A DNA stretch of 64,000 bases, from NCBI GenBank assembly GCA_958412345.1, contig CATYSO010000003.1, positions 62,001 through 126,000 of the forward strand, in the 5' to 3' direction. The translations under genes and the position numbers were made by a program. Within the stretch, counting starts at the first letter, position 1; each line of letters starts with the position of its first letter. Below are positions 53,315-61,864 of this stretch, piece after piece. Source of the stretch: an uncultured Collinsella sp. (GTDB lineage Bacteria > Actinomycetota > Coriobacteriia > Coriobacteriales > Coriobacteriaceae). The notes under the pieces were generated by a model that saw only the letters and a program-made list of their open reading frames with translations, ran no database searches and had not been told where the DNA came from.

Positions 53315-53914
53315 ATGTTCAACATTGTGCTGTATGCGCCCGAGATTCCAGCCAATACGGGCAATATCGGCCGCACCTGCGTGGTTACCGGCGCCCGCCT
53401 GCATCTGGTGGAGCCACTGGGCTTTTCGCTCGATGATAAGACGGTGCGCCGCGCCGGCCTGGGCTACTGGCAAAACTTGGACGTGACGACCTATGCCGGC
53501 TGGGAGGATTTCGTTGCGCGCAACGGCCTTTCCCCTGCCGATGGTCGCCTGCATCTGCTAACCAAAAAGGCACGCCGCACCTATGCGCAAAGCACCTACC
53601 GTGACGGTGACTATTTGGTCTTTGGCAGCGAGAGCTCGGGCATTCCCGAGGAGCTGCTCGCCGCGGCGCCCGAGCGCTGCGAGCGCATCCCGATGCTGCG
53701 CGATTGCGACTCACTCAATAACGCCGAGGCCTGGGAAGCCCACGAGGAATCACTCGGGCATATCGAGGACGGCCATGAGGCCATCCTTCGGCAGGATATC
53801 TGCGGCAACTTCGTCGACCCGGACGACTACCGCATCAGCGCACTCAACCTCTCCAACAGCGCCGCCATCGTCCTCTACGAGGCCCTGCGCCAAACAGGCT
53901 TTCCGGGAATGTGA
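53315..53914 (+). CDS. trmL: tRNA (cytidine/uridine(34)-2'-O)-methyltransferase, SPOUT family
   Basis: The protein has 199 residues; CAAGGAG precedes the ATG at 53315. Family stretches are MFNIVLYAPEIPANTGNIGR, LHLVEPLGFSLDDK, YLVFGSESSGIPEELL, and ALNLSNSAAIVLYEAL at the C-terminus. TrmL methylates the wobble nucleotide of leucine tRNAs. The usual length is about 155-160; here some 40 extra residues (from about RDCDSLNN to VDPDDYR) sit between the last two motifs. Its TGA stop lies inside a TGTGACA palindrome. Confidence 0.9.
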   Translation: MFNIVLYAPEIPANTGNIGRTCVVTGARLHLVEPLGFSLDDKTVRRAGLGYWQNLDVTTYAGWEDFVARNGLSPADGRLHLLTKKARRTYAQSTYRDGDYLVFGSESSGIPEELLAAAPERCERIPMLRDCDSLNNAEAWEAHEESLGHIEDGHEAILRQDICGNFVDPDDYRISALNLSNSAAIVLYEALRQTGFPGM

Positions 53915-53942
53915 CAAAGGGACTGCCCCTATTTTCACATTC
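53907..53942. repeat. TGTGACAAAGGG palindrome, copy 1 (degenerate)
   Basis: GAATGTGA...TTCACATTC arms around AAAGGGACTGCCCC. It contains the trmL stop codon (53912-53914). Confidence 0.8.
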
Positions 53943-54057
53943 AAGCACCATGTCGATGACACACACCTAATTGATGCTCTAAATAACGGACCATCGCTTT
54001 TAATCAGAATTAACTAGAATAAAATGAAGTTAAACGGCGGTGTGAAAGGAGAGCCTT

Positions 54058-55158
54058 GTGGAATATCTCGAGAACCCGTTTACCCCCAGTTTTGGTGAGG
54101 TTCCTGCTCATCTCGCTGGCAGACAACAGATTATTCGGGATTTGGACCGTGCCTTCTTGAGCCAGCGCAGGCGCCCAGAATTGACCTCGATCTTCTCGGG
54201 TGCGCGTGGAACCGGTAAAACCGCTCTCATGTCGTCGCTCGCGTCGAGGGCGGAATCCCACGGCTGGATAGCCGTAAAGGCAACCGCGCTCCCGGGAATG
54301 CTTGAGGAAATCGAGCTCGGGACGAAACGTGCCGCAGCCCATCTCATCGACTCGTCCACCCACTTCGAAGTCACCGGCCTCGGAATTGCACCGCTCGGCA
54401 GCGTCGAGGTCAGTCGCGTTCACAATGCCTCAACCTGGCGTTATCGCATGAGCGACATCATCGACCAGCTCAACGAGGCGGGCACCGGTCTGCTCGTCAC
54501 GGTTGACGAGGTGGACCCGACACTCGACGAGATGATTCAGCTCGCAGCGACGTATCAGCACTTTGTGACCGATGGGAAACGTGTCGCGCTGCTCATGGCG
54601 GGACTTCCCAACAACGTCTCGACGTTGCTGAACCACAAGACGGTCTCGTTCCTTCGCCGCGCCCAGCAATATCATCTGGGTCGCATTGCCGACTATGACG
54701 TACGCGAAGCCTTGATTCGCACAATCCAGGAAAACGATCGCCTGGCAGATGCTGAGGGAATCGATAGAGCCGTTCGCTCGATCTCTGGTTTTCCCTTCCT
54801 ATTGCAACTCGTAGGCTACCGTGCCTGGGATCTCACAAGCGATTCGAAGGAAATCTCGTCACGCGACTTTGACCTGGGAATCAAAATCGCGCGCGACGAG
54901 ATGGACGACCGAATCCTCGCGGCAACCTATCGGGAACTCACCGCAGAGGACAAGCGATTCCTCGTCGCCATGCTCGATGACGAGGGAGAGTCCACCACTG
55001 CTGACCTTGTCGAGCGCCTTAAGCGTTCGCCGCAGCAGGTCTCCCGCTACCGACGCCGCATGATAGATGCCGGCATCATTGGAGAACGTGGGCGCGGAAT
55101 CGTCGCTTTTGAATTGCCATTCTTCCGCGACTATCTCGCCGCTCAATGCGTGAAATAG
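54058..55158 (+). CDS. AAA-family (Orc1/Cdc6-like) ATPase with C-terminal winged helix, copy 1
   Basis: The protein has 366 residues from a GTG with GGAGAG just upstream. It begins ENPFTPSFGEVPAHLAGR; Walker A is GARGTGKT (about 48-55) and Walker B LLVTVDEVDP. RRAQQYHLGRI provides sensor-like residues. The C-terminal 90 residues form a winged helix (STTADLVERLKRSPQQVSRYRRR). It is a distant paralogue of the gene at 58350-59468. Such ATPases are common in actinobacteria and are of unknown role; DNA binding is likely. Confidence 0.8.
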   Translation: MEYLENPFTPSFGEVPAHLAGRQQIIRDLDRAFLSQRRRPELTSIFSGARGTGKTALMSSLASRAESHGWIAVKATALPGMLEEIELGTKRAAAHLIDSSTHFEVTGLGIAPLGSVEVSRVHNASTWRYRMSDIIDQLNEAGTGLLVTVDEVDPTLDEMIQLAATYQHFVTDGKRVALLMAGLPNNVSTLLNHKTVSFLRRAQQYHLGRIADYDVREALIRTIQENDRLADAEGIDRAVRSISGFPFLLQLVGYRAWDLTSDSKEISSRDFDLGIKIARDEMDDRILAATYRELTAEDKRFLVAMLDDEGESTTADLVERLKRSPQQVSRYRRRMIDAGIIGERGRGIVAFELPFFRDYLAAQCVK

Positions 55159-55159
55159 A

Positions 55160-55200
55160 AGTCAATGTGACAAAGGGGCAGTCCCTTTGTCACATTGACT
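55160..55200. repeat. TGTGACAAAGGG palindrome, copy 2 (perfect)
   Basis: AGTCAATGTGACAAAGGG and its exact complement (18 bp) around GCAGT. It starts 1 base after the AAA ATPase stop and ends overlapping the uvrA-like TAG (55199-55201). Confidence 0.9.
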
Positions 55201-57691
55201 ATAGATAACGACCGGTAATGCTCCTGAAGCAAGCAGCGATATCCGCCGGCGTGCCGGCGCAGACGATTTGCCCGCCGGCGTCGCCACCGCCCGGGCCCAT
55301 GTCGATCACGTAATCGGCGTTACGGATAAGGTCAAGATCGTGTTCGATCACGATAACCGTGGCGCCCTTGGCAACAAGGCCGTCGAACACGCTCAGCAAC
55401 ACCCGGACATCGAGCGGATGAAGGCCGATCGTGGGCTCGTCGAATACGAATACGGCGTCGTCCTGCACGCGGCCCATCTCGCTCGCGAGTTTAAGGCGCT
55501 GTGCCTCGCCGCCCGAAAGCGCCGGCGTGGGCTCACCGAGCGTGAGATAGCCCAGGCCCAGGTCGTGCAAGGTCTGCAAGCGCGCCTGAACCTTCTTGAG
55601 TCCCACCGTGGCGTCGATAGCCTCGTCCACACTCATGTCCATGAGCTGCGGCAACGTAAGCAGGCTCCCATCCTTGCCCTCGCGATGGATATGCGAGGCG
55701 GCCTCGGCGTAGCGCGAACCACGGCATGCCGGGCAGACGATTTCGACATCGGGCAAAAACTGCACGTCGAGCGAAATCGAGCCCGTTCCATCGCACGTAG
55801 GGCAGCGCAAGGCGCCGGTATTGTAGCTAAAGGCACCCGCCTTGTAGCCGGCTGCCTTGGCCTCGGGCGTACGGGCGAAGGCGCGACGCAGCTCGTCATG
55901 GATGTCGGCATAGGTCGCTACCGTCGAGCGAACATTGGCACCGATGGGCGTGGCGTCAATCAGGTTGGCACGTGCAATGCCCTCGGCATCGATCCAGCGC
56001 ACGTGGCGCGGCAGGCGCTCGCCGGCTGCCTGCGCCTTAAGCGCCGGGATGAGCGTCTCGAGTACCAACGTCGTCTTGCCCGAACCCGAAACACCCGTAA
56101 CCGCGACGAGACGGCCGCGCGGGATATCGACTTCGAGCGGCTTGACGGTATGGATGGCATCAGTTGCCATGCGGATATGTCCCTGGTCGAACATCTCGTC
56201 GTCAGTCACCTGCGGACGCAAACGCTTGGGGTCCGAGCGCAAAAACGGGGCGATGCGGCTGCCCTGCGATTGTTCGACCTCGTCTACCGTACCAGCGGCG
56301 ATCACATTACCGCCGCCCGCTCCGGCAACGGGGCCCATCTCGACCAGATAATCAGCCTCCGCCAGCACGCGCGTGTCGTGGTCGACAACGACCACGGTGT
56401 TGCCGTCATCCATCAGATCGCGCATCACACCTACCAGGCCGTCGACATTGGCAGGATGCAAGCCGATCGAGGGCTCGTCCAGCACATAGAGCACACCCGT
56501 CGATCGGTTGCGCACCACGCGGGCGAGCTGCACGCGCTGGCGCTCACCCGTGGAGAGCGTGGCACCGGCGCGGTCGAGTGAAAGGTAATCGAGGCCCAGA
56601 TCGACCAGACGACGGGCCGTGCTCAAAAACGAATCGCAGATATCCGTCGCCATGGGCTGCATCTCGGCTGGCAAGGATGCGGGCACCCCGCGCACCCACT
56701 CAACCGCATCACCAAGCGTCATGGCCGCGGCCTGCGCCAGATTGATACTGCGCACCTGGGACTGGCGCGCAACCTCGGAGAGACGCGTGCCGCCACAGTC
56801 ACGGCATGGCCCCTCGCGCAAAAAGCGCGCAACGCGCTTGAGGCCCTTGTCGTCCTTAACCTTGGCGAGCGCATTCTCAACGGTATAGACGGCGTTGTAA
56901 TAGGTAAAGTCGAGCGGCGTGGCACCCTCGCCGTTTTTGGGAACGTAGAGAATGTGCTTCTTAACCGCCGGACCATGGAACACGATGTCGCGCTCTTGAG
57001 GCGTGAGCTGGTTAAACGGTACGTCGGTGCGTACGCCCATCTCGCCGGCCACCTGCTTCATCAGATCCCACATGAGCGTGCCCCAAGGAAGCACCGCGCC
57101 CTCGTTGATGGTCTTTGACTCGTCGGGCACCAGGCTCGCCTCGTCCACCTCGCGCATGACACCGGTGCCGCCGCAGGTGGGACACGCGCCACCGCTATTG
57201 AAAGCCAAATCCTCGGCACTCGGCGCGTAGAACTCGCGGCCGCATGTCGGACACGTGAGCGACAGGCCAGCCGCTACGTTGAGGCTTGGCTCCACACGCG
57301 CCCCGCAATGCGGGCACACGTGATGGGCACAACGGCTAAAGAGCAGGCGCAGGCTATTGTTGAGCTCGGTCATGGTGCCAAAAGTCGAGCGTACGCCCGG
57401 CACGCTGGGGCGCTGATGCAATGCGAGCGCCGCCGGTACGTGCAGCACCTCGTCCACCTGGGCATGCTCGGCCTGCGTCAGACGGCGGCGGGTATAGGTG
57501 CTGAGCGCTTCCAAATAGCGACGCGAGCCCTCGGCATAAAGAACCCCCAGCGCCAGCGAACTCTTGCCCGAGCCCGACACGCCGGCAATACCCACGAGCT
57601 TTCCCAGCGGGACATCGATATCGATGTCCTTAAGGTTATGGACGCGTGCGCCACGCACCTCGATAGCACTTGGTTGTTGCGACACCGCCAT
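55199..57691 (-). CDS. UvrA2-like ABC excinuclease subunit homologue
   Basis: The protein has 830 residues from the ATG at 57691 (GGAAGGGGAG upstream). It has two ABC modules: GVSGSGKSSLALGVLY, then STGERQRVQLARV and VLYVLDEPSIGLHP; and GVSGSGKTTLVLETL, then LSGGEAQRLKLASEM and VFVFDEPTIGLHP. CPHCG/CPTCG and CPTCDGTG/CPACRGSR zinc modules are present. It is about 110 residues shorter than housekeeping UvrA, fitting the UvrA2/DrrC class, which lacks part of the UvrB-binding region and is linked to DNA damage or drug tolerance. The true uvrA should be elsewhere. Confidence 0.85.
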   Translation of the reverse strand: MAVSQQPSAIEVRGARVHNLKDIDIDVPLGKLVGIAGVSGSGKSSLALGVLYAEGSRRYLEALSTYTRRRLTQAEHAQVDEVLHVPAALALHQRPSVPGVRSTFGTMTELNNSLRLLFSRCAHHVCPHCGARVEPSLNVAAGLSLTCPTCGREFYAPSAEDLAFNSGGACPTCGGTGVMREVDEASLVPDESKTINEGAVLPWGTLMWDLMKQVAGEMGVRTDVPFNQLTPQERDIVFHGPAVKKHILYVPKNGEGATPLDFTYYNAVYTVENALAKVKDDKGLKRVARFLREGPCRDCGGTRLSEVARQSQVRSINLAQAAAMTLGDAVEWVRGVPASLPAEMQPMATDICDSFLSTARRLVDLGLDYLSLDRAGATLSTGERQRVQLARVVRNRSTGVLYVLDEPSIGLHPANVDGLVGVMRDLMDDGNTVVVVDHDTRVLAEADYLVEMGPVAGAGGGNVIAAGTVDEVEQSQGSRIAPFLRSDPKRLRPQVTDDEMFDQGHIRMATDAIHTVKPLEVDIPRGRLVAVTGVSGSGKTTLVLETLIPALKAQAAGERLPRHVRWIDAEGIARANLIDATPIGANVRSTVATYADIHDELRRAFARTPEAKAAGYKAGAFSYNTGALRCPTCDGTGSISLDVQFLPDVEIVCPACRGSRYAEAASHIHREGKDGSLLTLPQLMDMSVDEAIDATVGLKKVQARLQTLHDLGLGYLTLGEPTPALSGGEAQRLKLASEMGRVQDDAVFVFDEPTIGLHPLDVRVLLSVFDGLVAKGATVIVIEHDLDLIRNADYVIDMGPGGGDAGGQIVCAGTPADIAACFRSITGRYL

Positions 57692-57712
57692 CGCTCCCCT
57701 TCCAGTTGATCG

Positions 57713-57745
57713 AATATGACAAGAGGGCTGTCCCTTTGTCACATT
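57713..57745. repeat. TGTGACAAAGGG palindrome, copy 3
   Basis: AATATGACAAGAGGG and CCCTTTGTCACATT arms around CTGT. The right end overlaps the TAA stop of the acetyltransferase gene (57744-57746). Confidence 0.85.
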
Positions 57746-58298
57746 ACTCGTACCGTGCCTGCCTGCGCCAGTCTTCGCAGGTCAAATACGTAAAGCACTC
57801 GGTACGTACATCGCCCATAAGCTCGCAGGGCACGTCACGCTCAACGTGATGTGGCGCGAACCCGCATTTTTGCTGGACGCGTAACGACTTGTTATTGCCC
57901 TCATAGTATCCGCACCAAAGCGCCTTGCAACCGAGCGTTTCGAACGCATAGCGCTGCATGGCTCGTACTGCTTCGGGGGCAAAGCCTCGACCCCAGAATG
58001 GCTCGGCGATCCAATAGCCCACTTCGAGTTCGAGACCGTCATCTCGACGGTTTGACTCGCAGCGAGATGGCATGAGACCGATGCTACCCACGGGCTCATC
58101 TGTCGCAGCCAGGCAAACGGCAAAGGTATGGGGCGCCGCAAAGACCGTCCGAATGATCTCTCTGCTCTCCTCAATGCTTCGATGGGGCGGCCAGCCCGCA
58201 GCCGGTCCCACGTCCGGGTCGCTCGCATATGTAAACAGGCTCGCCGCATCCACCTCGCGCCACGGACGAAGCGTCAAACGCTCAGTATGAATCACCAT
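57744..58298 (-). CDS. GNAT N-acetyltransferase, RimJ/RimL type
   Basis: The protein has 184 residues. It starts with TERLTLRPWREVDA, has EVGYWIAEPFWGRGFAPEA (acetyl-CoA loop) and a closing NKSLRVQQKCGFAPH. The family acetylates protein N-termini or small molecules; the substrate is unknown. It stands alone between two palindromes. Confidence 0.87.
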   Translation of the reverse strand: MVIHTERLTLRPWREVDAASLFTYASDPDVGPAAGWPPHRSIEESREIIRTVFAAPHTFAVCLAATDEPVGSIGLMPSRCESNRRDDGLELEVGYWIAEPFWGRGFAPEAVRAMQRYAFETLGCKALWCGYYEGNNKSLRVQQKCGFAPHHVERDVPCELMGDVRTECFTYLTCEDWRRQARYE

Positions 58299-58318
58299 AA
58301 TTTAGCCTCTCAAATATC

Positions 58319-58351
58319 GATGTGACAAAGGGGCCGTCCCTTTGTCACATC
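58319..58351. repeat. TGTGACAAAGGG palindrome, copy 4 (perfect)
   Basis: GATGTGACAAAGGG and its exact complement around GCCGT. The right end overlaps the TGA stop of the second AAA ATPase (58350-58352). Confidence 0.9.
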
Positions 58352-59468
58352 ACTCGTGCCATAAAACTCGATCGCGAATATACGCGCCCAGCATGGGCAC
58401 GGTAAACCGGACGAGGCCGTATCCGGCAGCCTCGATGACGCGCTCGCGAATCAGGCTTGCGCGATATTTACTCGCCCAGCTCTGGGTGCGATCGCAGCGC
58501 TCAATGATATCCGCCATGCGAGTCGGTTTGCCCTCGTCAACCGCCATGGCCTCGATAAAAAGGCGCTGTGGACTGCGCAGCCCGTAATACAGAGGCGCGT
58601 CAACCGCTTCGTAGAACTCGGAGACGGCATCCGCATGCCCATCCTCGACATCGTGCCTTTCAATGACCTGCGAGCCACGCCGGACAGCAGAGCGCCACAT
58701 GTAATAGCCCACCAGCTGAACCATATAGGGATGCCCCATGCTCTTGTGTGCCGCAAGGTCCGCTGTCTCCGCGTCAACGTAAAGACCGGCGTCTTTGACC
58801 GTCTGGACATATGAATCGCGCACCTTGGGCAAAGATATCGCCCCCAGCGTACGCTGCTGGGCACGCCGCAAAAACGTCACGCTCGGCTCTTCGAGCAGAT
58901 CGTCAACCATACTGGGTAAGCCGGCGAACACCAGCGCAAGACCGCGCTGGTCGCTATCGGACAAGCCCGTGGCATCCTGGTCTCCGAGCACCTGCTGATA
59001 GAGAACGGCAAGAGCCGCCAGCTCCTCGATAGACGCAGATTGCGCCTCGTCAATCGCAAACAGTATGCCCTTGCCTGGACCGAGCTTCTTGAGGCGCTCG
59101 TTGACCAGCCCCCGCAACGTCTCACCCTTTGCCCGCGCCGCCTCGACCGACATCCGGCCAAACGAGGGACCGAACTCCATTGACGTCACAACGGGTTTAT
59201 TCGAGCGAAGCGCGTCGGCCAAGCGGTCGCATAAGCCAAGCGAAGCGGAATCGGAGACAACCGCCCATCCGTGCTCATTGGCTAGACGTTGCAGCTCCCT
59301 CAGGAGAACCGTCTTGCCGCAGCCGCGGTTTCCCGTAATGAGCATGAGCCTACCCGGCGCTCCGGCGCCGTTATCGAGCCCTTCCTCGAAATCTTCGATG
59401 ACCGACTCGCGACCGATGAGTATCGGAGGCCGCTTGCCAGCCGTGGGCTTAAAGGGATTTGGATTCAT
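58350..59468 (-). CDS. AAA-family (Orc1/Cdc6-like) ATPase, copy 2
   Basis: The protein has 372 residues. It starts MNPNPFKPTAGKRPPILIGR, in the same style as the gene at 54058. Walker A is ITGNRGCGKT, Walker B ILFAIDEAQS, and FLRRAQQRTLGAISL matches the paralogue. A C-terminal winged helix follows. AGGAGG-like bases lie before the ATG. Upstream are three tandem TTATACCAA repeats that could bind a regulator or the protein itself. The role is unknown. Confidence 0.8.
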   Translation of the reverse strand: MNPNPFKPTAGKRPPILIGRESVIEDFEEGLDNGAGAPGRLMLITGNRGCGKTVLLRELQRLANEHGWAVVSDSASLGLCDRLADALRSNKPVVTSMEFGPSFGRMSVEAARAKGETLRGLVNERLKKLGPGKGILFAIDEAQSASIEELAALAVLYQQVLGDQDATGLSDSDQRGLALVFAGLPSMVDDLLEEPSVTFLRRAQQRTLGAISLPKVRDSYVQTVKDAGLYVDAETADLAAHKSMGHPYMVQLVGYYMWRSAVRRGSQVIERHDVEDGHADAVSEFYEAVDAPLYYGLRSPQRLFIEAMAVDEGKPTRMADIIERCDRTQSWASKYRASLIRERVIEAAGYGLVRFTVPMLGAYIRDRVLWHE

Positions 59469-59502
59469 GTCGGCCTCCTCGGATTGGCAAACCCTGGTAA
59501 TA

Positions 59503-59532
59503 GTTATACCAACTTATACCAAGTTATACCAA
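59503..59532. promoter_or_regulatory. Three tandem 10-bp repeats upstream of the second AAA ATPase
   Basis: GTTATACCAA, CTTATACCAA, GTTATACCAA in perfect 10-bp register (one helical turn each), 35-64 bases upstream of the start codon. Confidence 0.6.
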
Positions 59533-59537
59533 TAGCC

Positions 59538-59562
59538 TGTGACAAAGGAGCTGTCTGTCACA
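59538..59562. repeat. TGTGACAAAGG palindrome, copy 5 (short)
   Basis: TGTGACA and TGTCACA arms around AAGGAGCTGTC. It contains the TGA stop of the TetM-like gene (59558-59560). Confidence 0.8.
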
Positions 59563-61561
59563 TGTGGCCGAAAAACTCCGCGTCTGCTGCTCGCCAGGAG
59601 CGGAAGGTGGCGGGATCGACCTTTACGTGGGCTGCCTCGGGGACGTCGTACCATTTGACCGTGTAACCAGCGCCGTGAGAGCAAAAGACCGAATCGGGCG
59701 TGTTGGGCAGATCGGCCTCGGGCTCATAGGCGGCCGTCTCGATTACGCGCTCGGCATCATGACAGGCCGCATAGCCGGCGAACTCCAGGTACAGGTGACC
59801 GCGACCGCTCGTGTAGGCAGCCACCTCCAGCGCATAATCCTGCACCTCGGATGCCGGCACGCGACCCACAAGTTTCGCCCGGTCTCCCGCCATCGCAGGC
59901 GGCTCGTACTCGGCACCCATGCGCGTGGCATCCGAGAGCGCCCGGCCCACGCACTCCCCCGGCACCTCGAGCTCAAAGCGATACCACGGCTCCAGCAGCA
60001 CGGCTGCGCCGGCCTCACGCGCCTGCATGAGCCCCTGGCGAATCGCGCGGTACGTGGCCTGGCGAAAATCGCCGCCCTCGGTGTGTTTGGCATGTGCGCG
60101 GCCGCCCGTGAGCGTAATGCGCACATCGGTGATGGGCGAGCCGGTCAGCGCGCCCAGGTGGTCGCGCTCCATCGCGTTGGTGAGTGCCAAACGCTGCCAG
60201 TTAAGATCAAGCTCGTCGGTCGAGGTCACGGTGCCAAACTGCACGCCCGAACCCGCTGGCAACGGCTCCAGGCGCAGATGCACCTCGGCATAGTGGCGCA
60301 GCGGCTCAAAATGGCCCACGCCCTCGACCGGCTGCGAAATAGTCTCCTTGTAGAGAATGCCGCCGGGCTCAAACCCAACCGTAAGACCAAAGCGATCGTC
60401 CAGCACCCGCTGCACGACCTCGAGTTGCACGGCGCCCATCAGCTGCAAATGAATCTGCTCAAGATGCGTATTCCAGCTTACGCCGAGCATGGGATCTTCG
60501 TCCGCCAGCTCAGTCAGTGCTTTGAACACCGCATGGACGTCGTGTTCGCCCGGAAGCACCGTATAGGTAAGGACCGGCGCAATGACGGGTGCATCGCCCG
60601 CGGGCTCCGCGCCCAGGGCGTCCCCCGGGCGAACGTGCGCAAGACCCGTCACGGCACAAATACCGCCAGCAGCAACTTCTTGGGCAAGCTCATACTTCTC
60701 GCCGTTATAGATGCGTACCTGATCGACCTTCTGCTCCCATGCCTCGGCACCGGAACGTCCGTCAATCATCTGCTTGGCATGCAGCGTGCCGCCGGTCACT
60801 TTAACCCAAGCCAAGCGCTCGCCGCGATCCCCGCGGCTGACACGATAGACGCGCGCGGCAAACTCCGGGTGCCATGCCTGTTCGCGCATCAGCGCACATA
60901 TGCCATCCAGCAGCTCGTCCACGCCTTGGTCCTTGAGCGCCGAGCCGGCAAAACAGGGAAAGAGCTTGCGCTCGGCAACCATGCGAGACAGCGTTGCGAC
61001 AGAAAGCTCACCCGCCTCAAGAAACTCCTCGAGCGCCGCCTCGTCCAACGCAGCAGCGTCCTCCTGAACTGCGCCGCCCGCCAGCAGTTCGTTGGCATCC
61101 AGGCAGCCCTCGGAAAGACGTTGCCCAAGTTGTGCCAGCAAAACATCGCGGCCGGGATTCTCCAAATCGATTTTGTTGATATAGATGAACGTCGGGATGT
61201 CATAGCGCGCAAGCAGGCGCCACAGGGTTTCGGTGTGCCCCTGCACGCCATCGTTGGCGCCCACAACCAAAATCGCGTAGTCGAGCGCGCGCAATGTGCG
61301 CTCCGCCTCGGCAGAAAAATCGACATGCCCCGGCGCATCCACGAGCATGACGTGGGTATCGCCATGGTCGAACACGGCCTGCGACGAGAAAATCGTGATG
61401 CCACGCTCGCGCTCGATCGTGTTAGTGTCCAGATGCGAATCGCCATCGTCCACGCGGCCACGCTTGCGAATGCGACCCGCGTTGAACAGCATGGCCTCGG
61501 CCAACGTGGTCTTGCCGGCATCGACATGCGCCAAGATTCCAACGACCGTTTGCTTCGACAT
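59558..61561 (-). CDS. TetM-like translation factor GTPase
   Basis: The protein has 667 residues from the ATG at 61561 (GAGGAG upstream). G motifs are AHVDAGKTTL, RERGIT, DAPGHVDF and NKID, and EF-G-like domains II-V follow, as in ribosomal protection proteins (TetM/TetO). Base composition and codon use match the neighbours, so this is a resident chromosomal member rather than a recently acquired tet gene. It may act on stalled ribosomes; tetracycline resistance cannot be claimed. A leader of about 300 bases lies upstream. Confidence 0.85.
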   Translation of the reverse strand: MSKQTVVGILAHVDAGKTTLAEAMLFNAGRIRKRGRVDDGDSHLDTNTIERERGITIFSSQAVFDHGDTHVMLVDAPGHVDFSAEAERTLRALDYAILVVGANDGVQGHTETLWRLLARYDIPTFIYINKIDLENPGRDVLLAQLGQRLSEGCLDANELLAGGAVQEDAAALDEAALEEFLEAGELSVATLSRMVAERKLFPCFAGSALKDQGVDELLDGICALMREQAWHPEFAARVYRVSRGDRGERLAWVKVTGGTLHAKQMIDGRSGAEAWEQKVDQVRIYNGEKYELAQEVAAGGICAVTGLAHVRPGDALGAEPAGDAPVIAPVLTYTVLPGEHDVHAVFKALTELADEDPMLGVSWNTHLEQIHLQLMGAVQLEVVQRVLDDRFGLTVGFEPGGILYKETISQPVEGVGHFEPLRHYAEVHLRLEPLPAGSGVQFGTVTSTDELDLNWQRLALTNAMERDHLGALTGSPITDVRITLTGGRAHAKHTEGGDFRQATYRAIRQGLMQAREAGAAVLLEPWYRFELEVPGECVGRALSDATRMGAEYEPPAMAGDRAKLVGRVPASEVQDYALEVAAYTSGRGHLYLEFAGYAACHDAERVIETAAYEPEADLPNTPDSVFCSHGAGYTVKWYDVPEAAHVKVDPATFRSWRAADAEFFGHM

Positions 61562-61806
61562 GGCTCTCCTCTTATTACAAGCCCATCGCACGCGACAACG
61601 GGCGTCCTCGTTCCACACTGGATGATACAATTTACGGGCCGGCGGGCGAAGCGGGCCCTATCCCCCGACCGAGCTCATCGCCCCGCGTTGCCGCGCGGCG
61701 ATTTTCGTAGGTTCGCGCCTTGCGAAAACCGGCACCTCCCCTTTTGCCCGCCCTGTCTCATCTGAGGCGGTAACAATGCGAGTCCCACAACGACGCGTTT
61801 TACCAA
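61562..61806 (-). other. Gene-free leader of the TetM-like gene
   Basis: About 245 bases hold no ORF that I can support. GGTTTTCGCAAGG...TACGAAAATC could form an imperfect hairpin near 61690-61725 (minus strand), and the region is otherwise GC-rich. Ribosomal-protection genes often have attenuator leaders, so this may be one. Confidence 0.35.
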
Positions 61807-61830
61807 AAATGGCCCCACCCGGGGCCATTT
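61807..61830 (-). terminator. Intrinsic terminator of the acetyltransferase gene
   Basis: AAATGGCCCC-GGGT-GGGGCCATTT followed by TTGG on the minus strand. Confidence 0.75.
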
Positions 61831-61864
61831 CATTTAGATGGAGTGTTGGCATGCGCCTGGGCGC

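Noticed and set aside
59558..61561. Recently acquired tetracycline resistance gene
   Set aside because: Composition matches the host, there are no mobile-element genes nearby, and the sequence looks divergent from TetM/O/W.
59564..61765. Long plus-strand open frame opposite the TetM-like gene
   Set aside because: Its 'protein' is rich in Arg/His/Leu with no motifs; it is an antisense shadow caused by high GC at third codon positions. The same holds for the long frames opposite the DUF2130, Kup, aldehyde dehydrogenase and XRE-aminotransferase genes.
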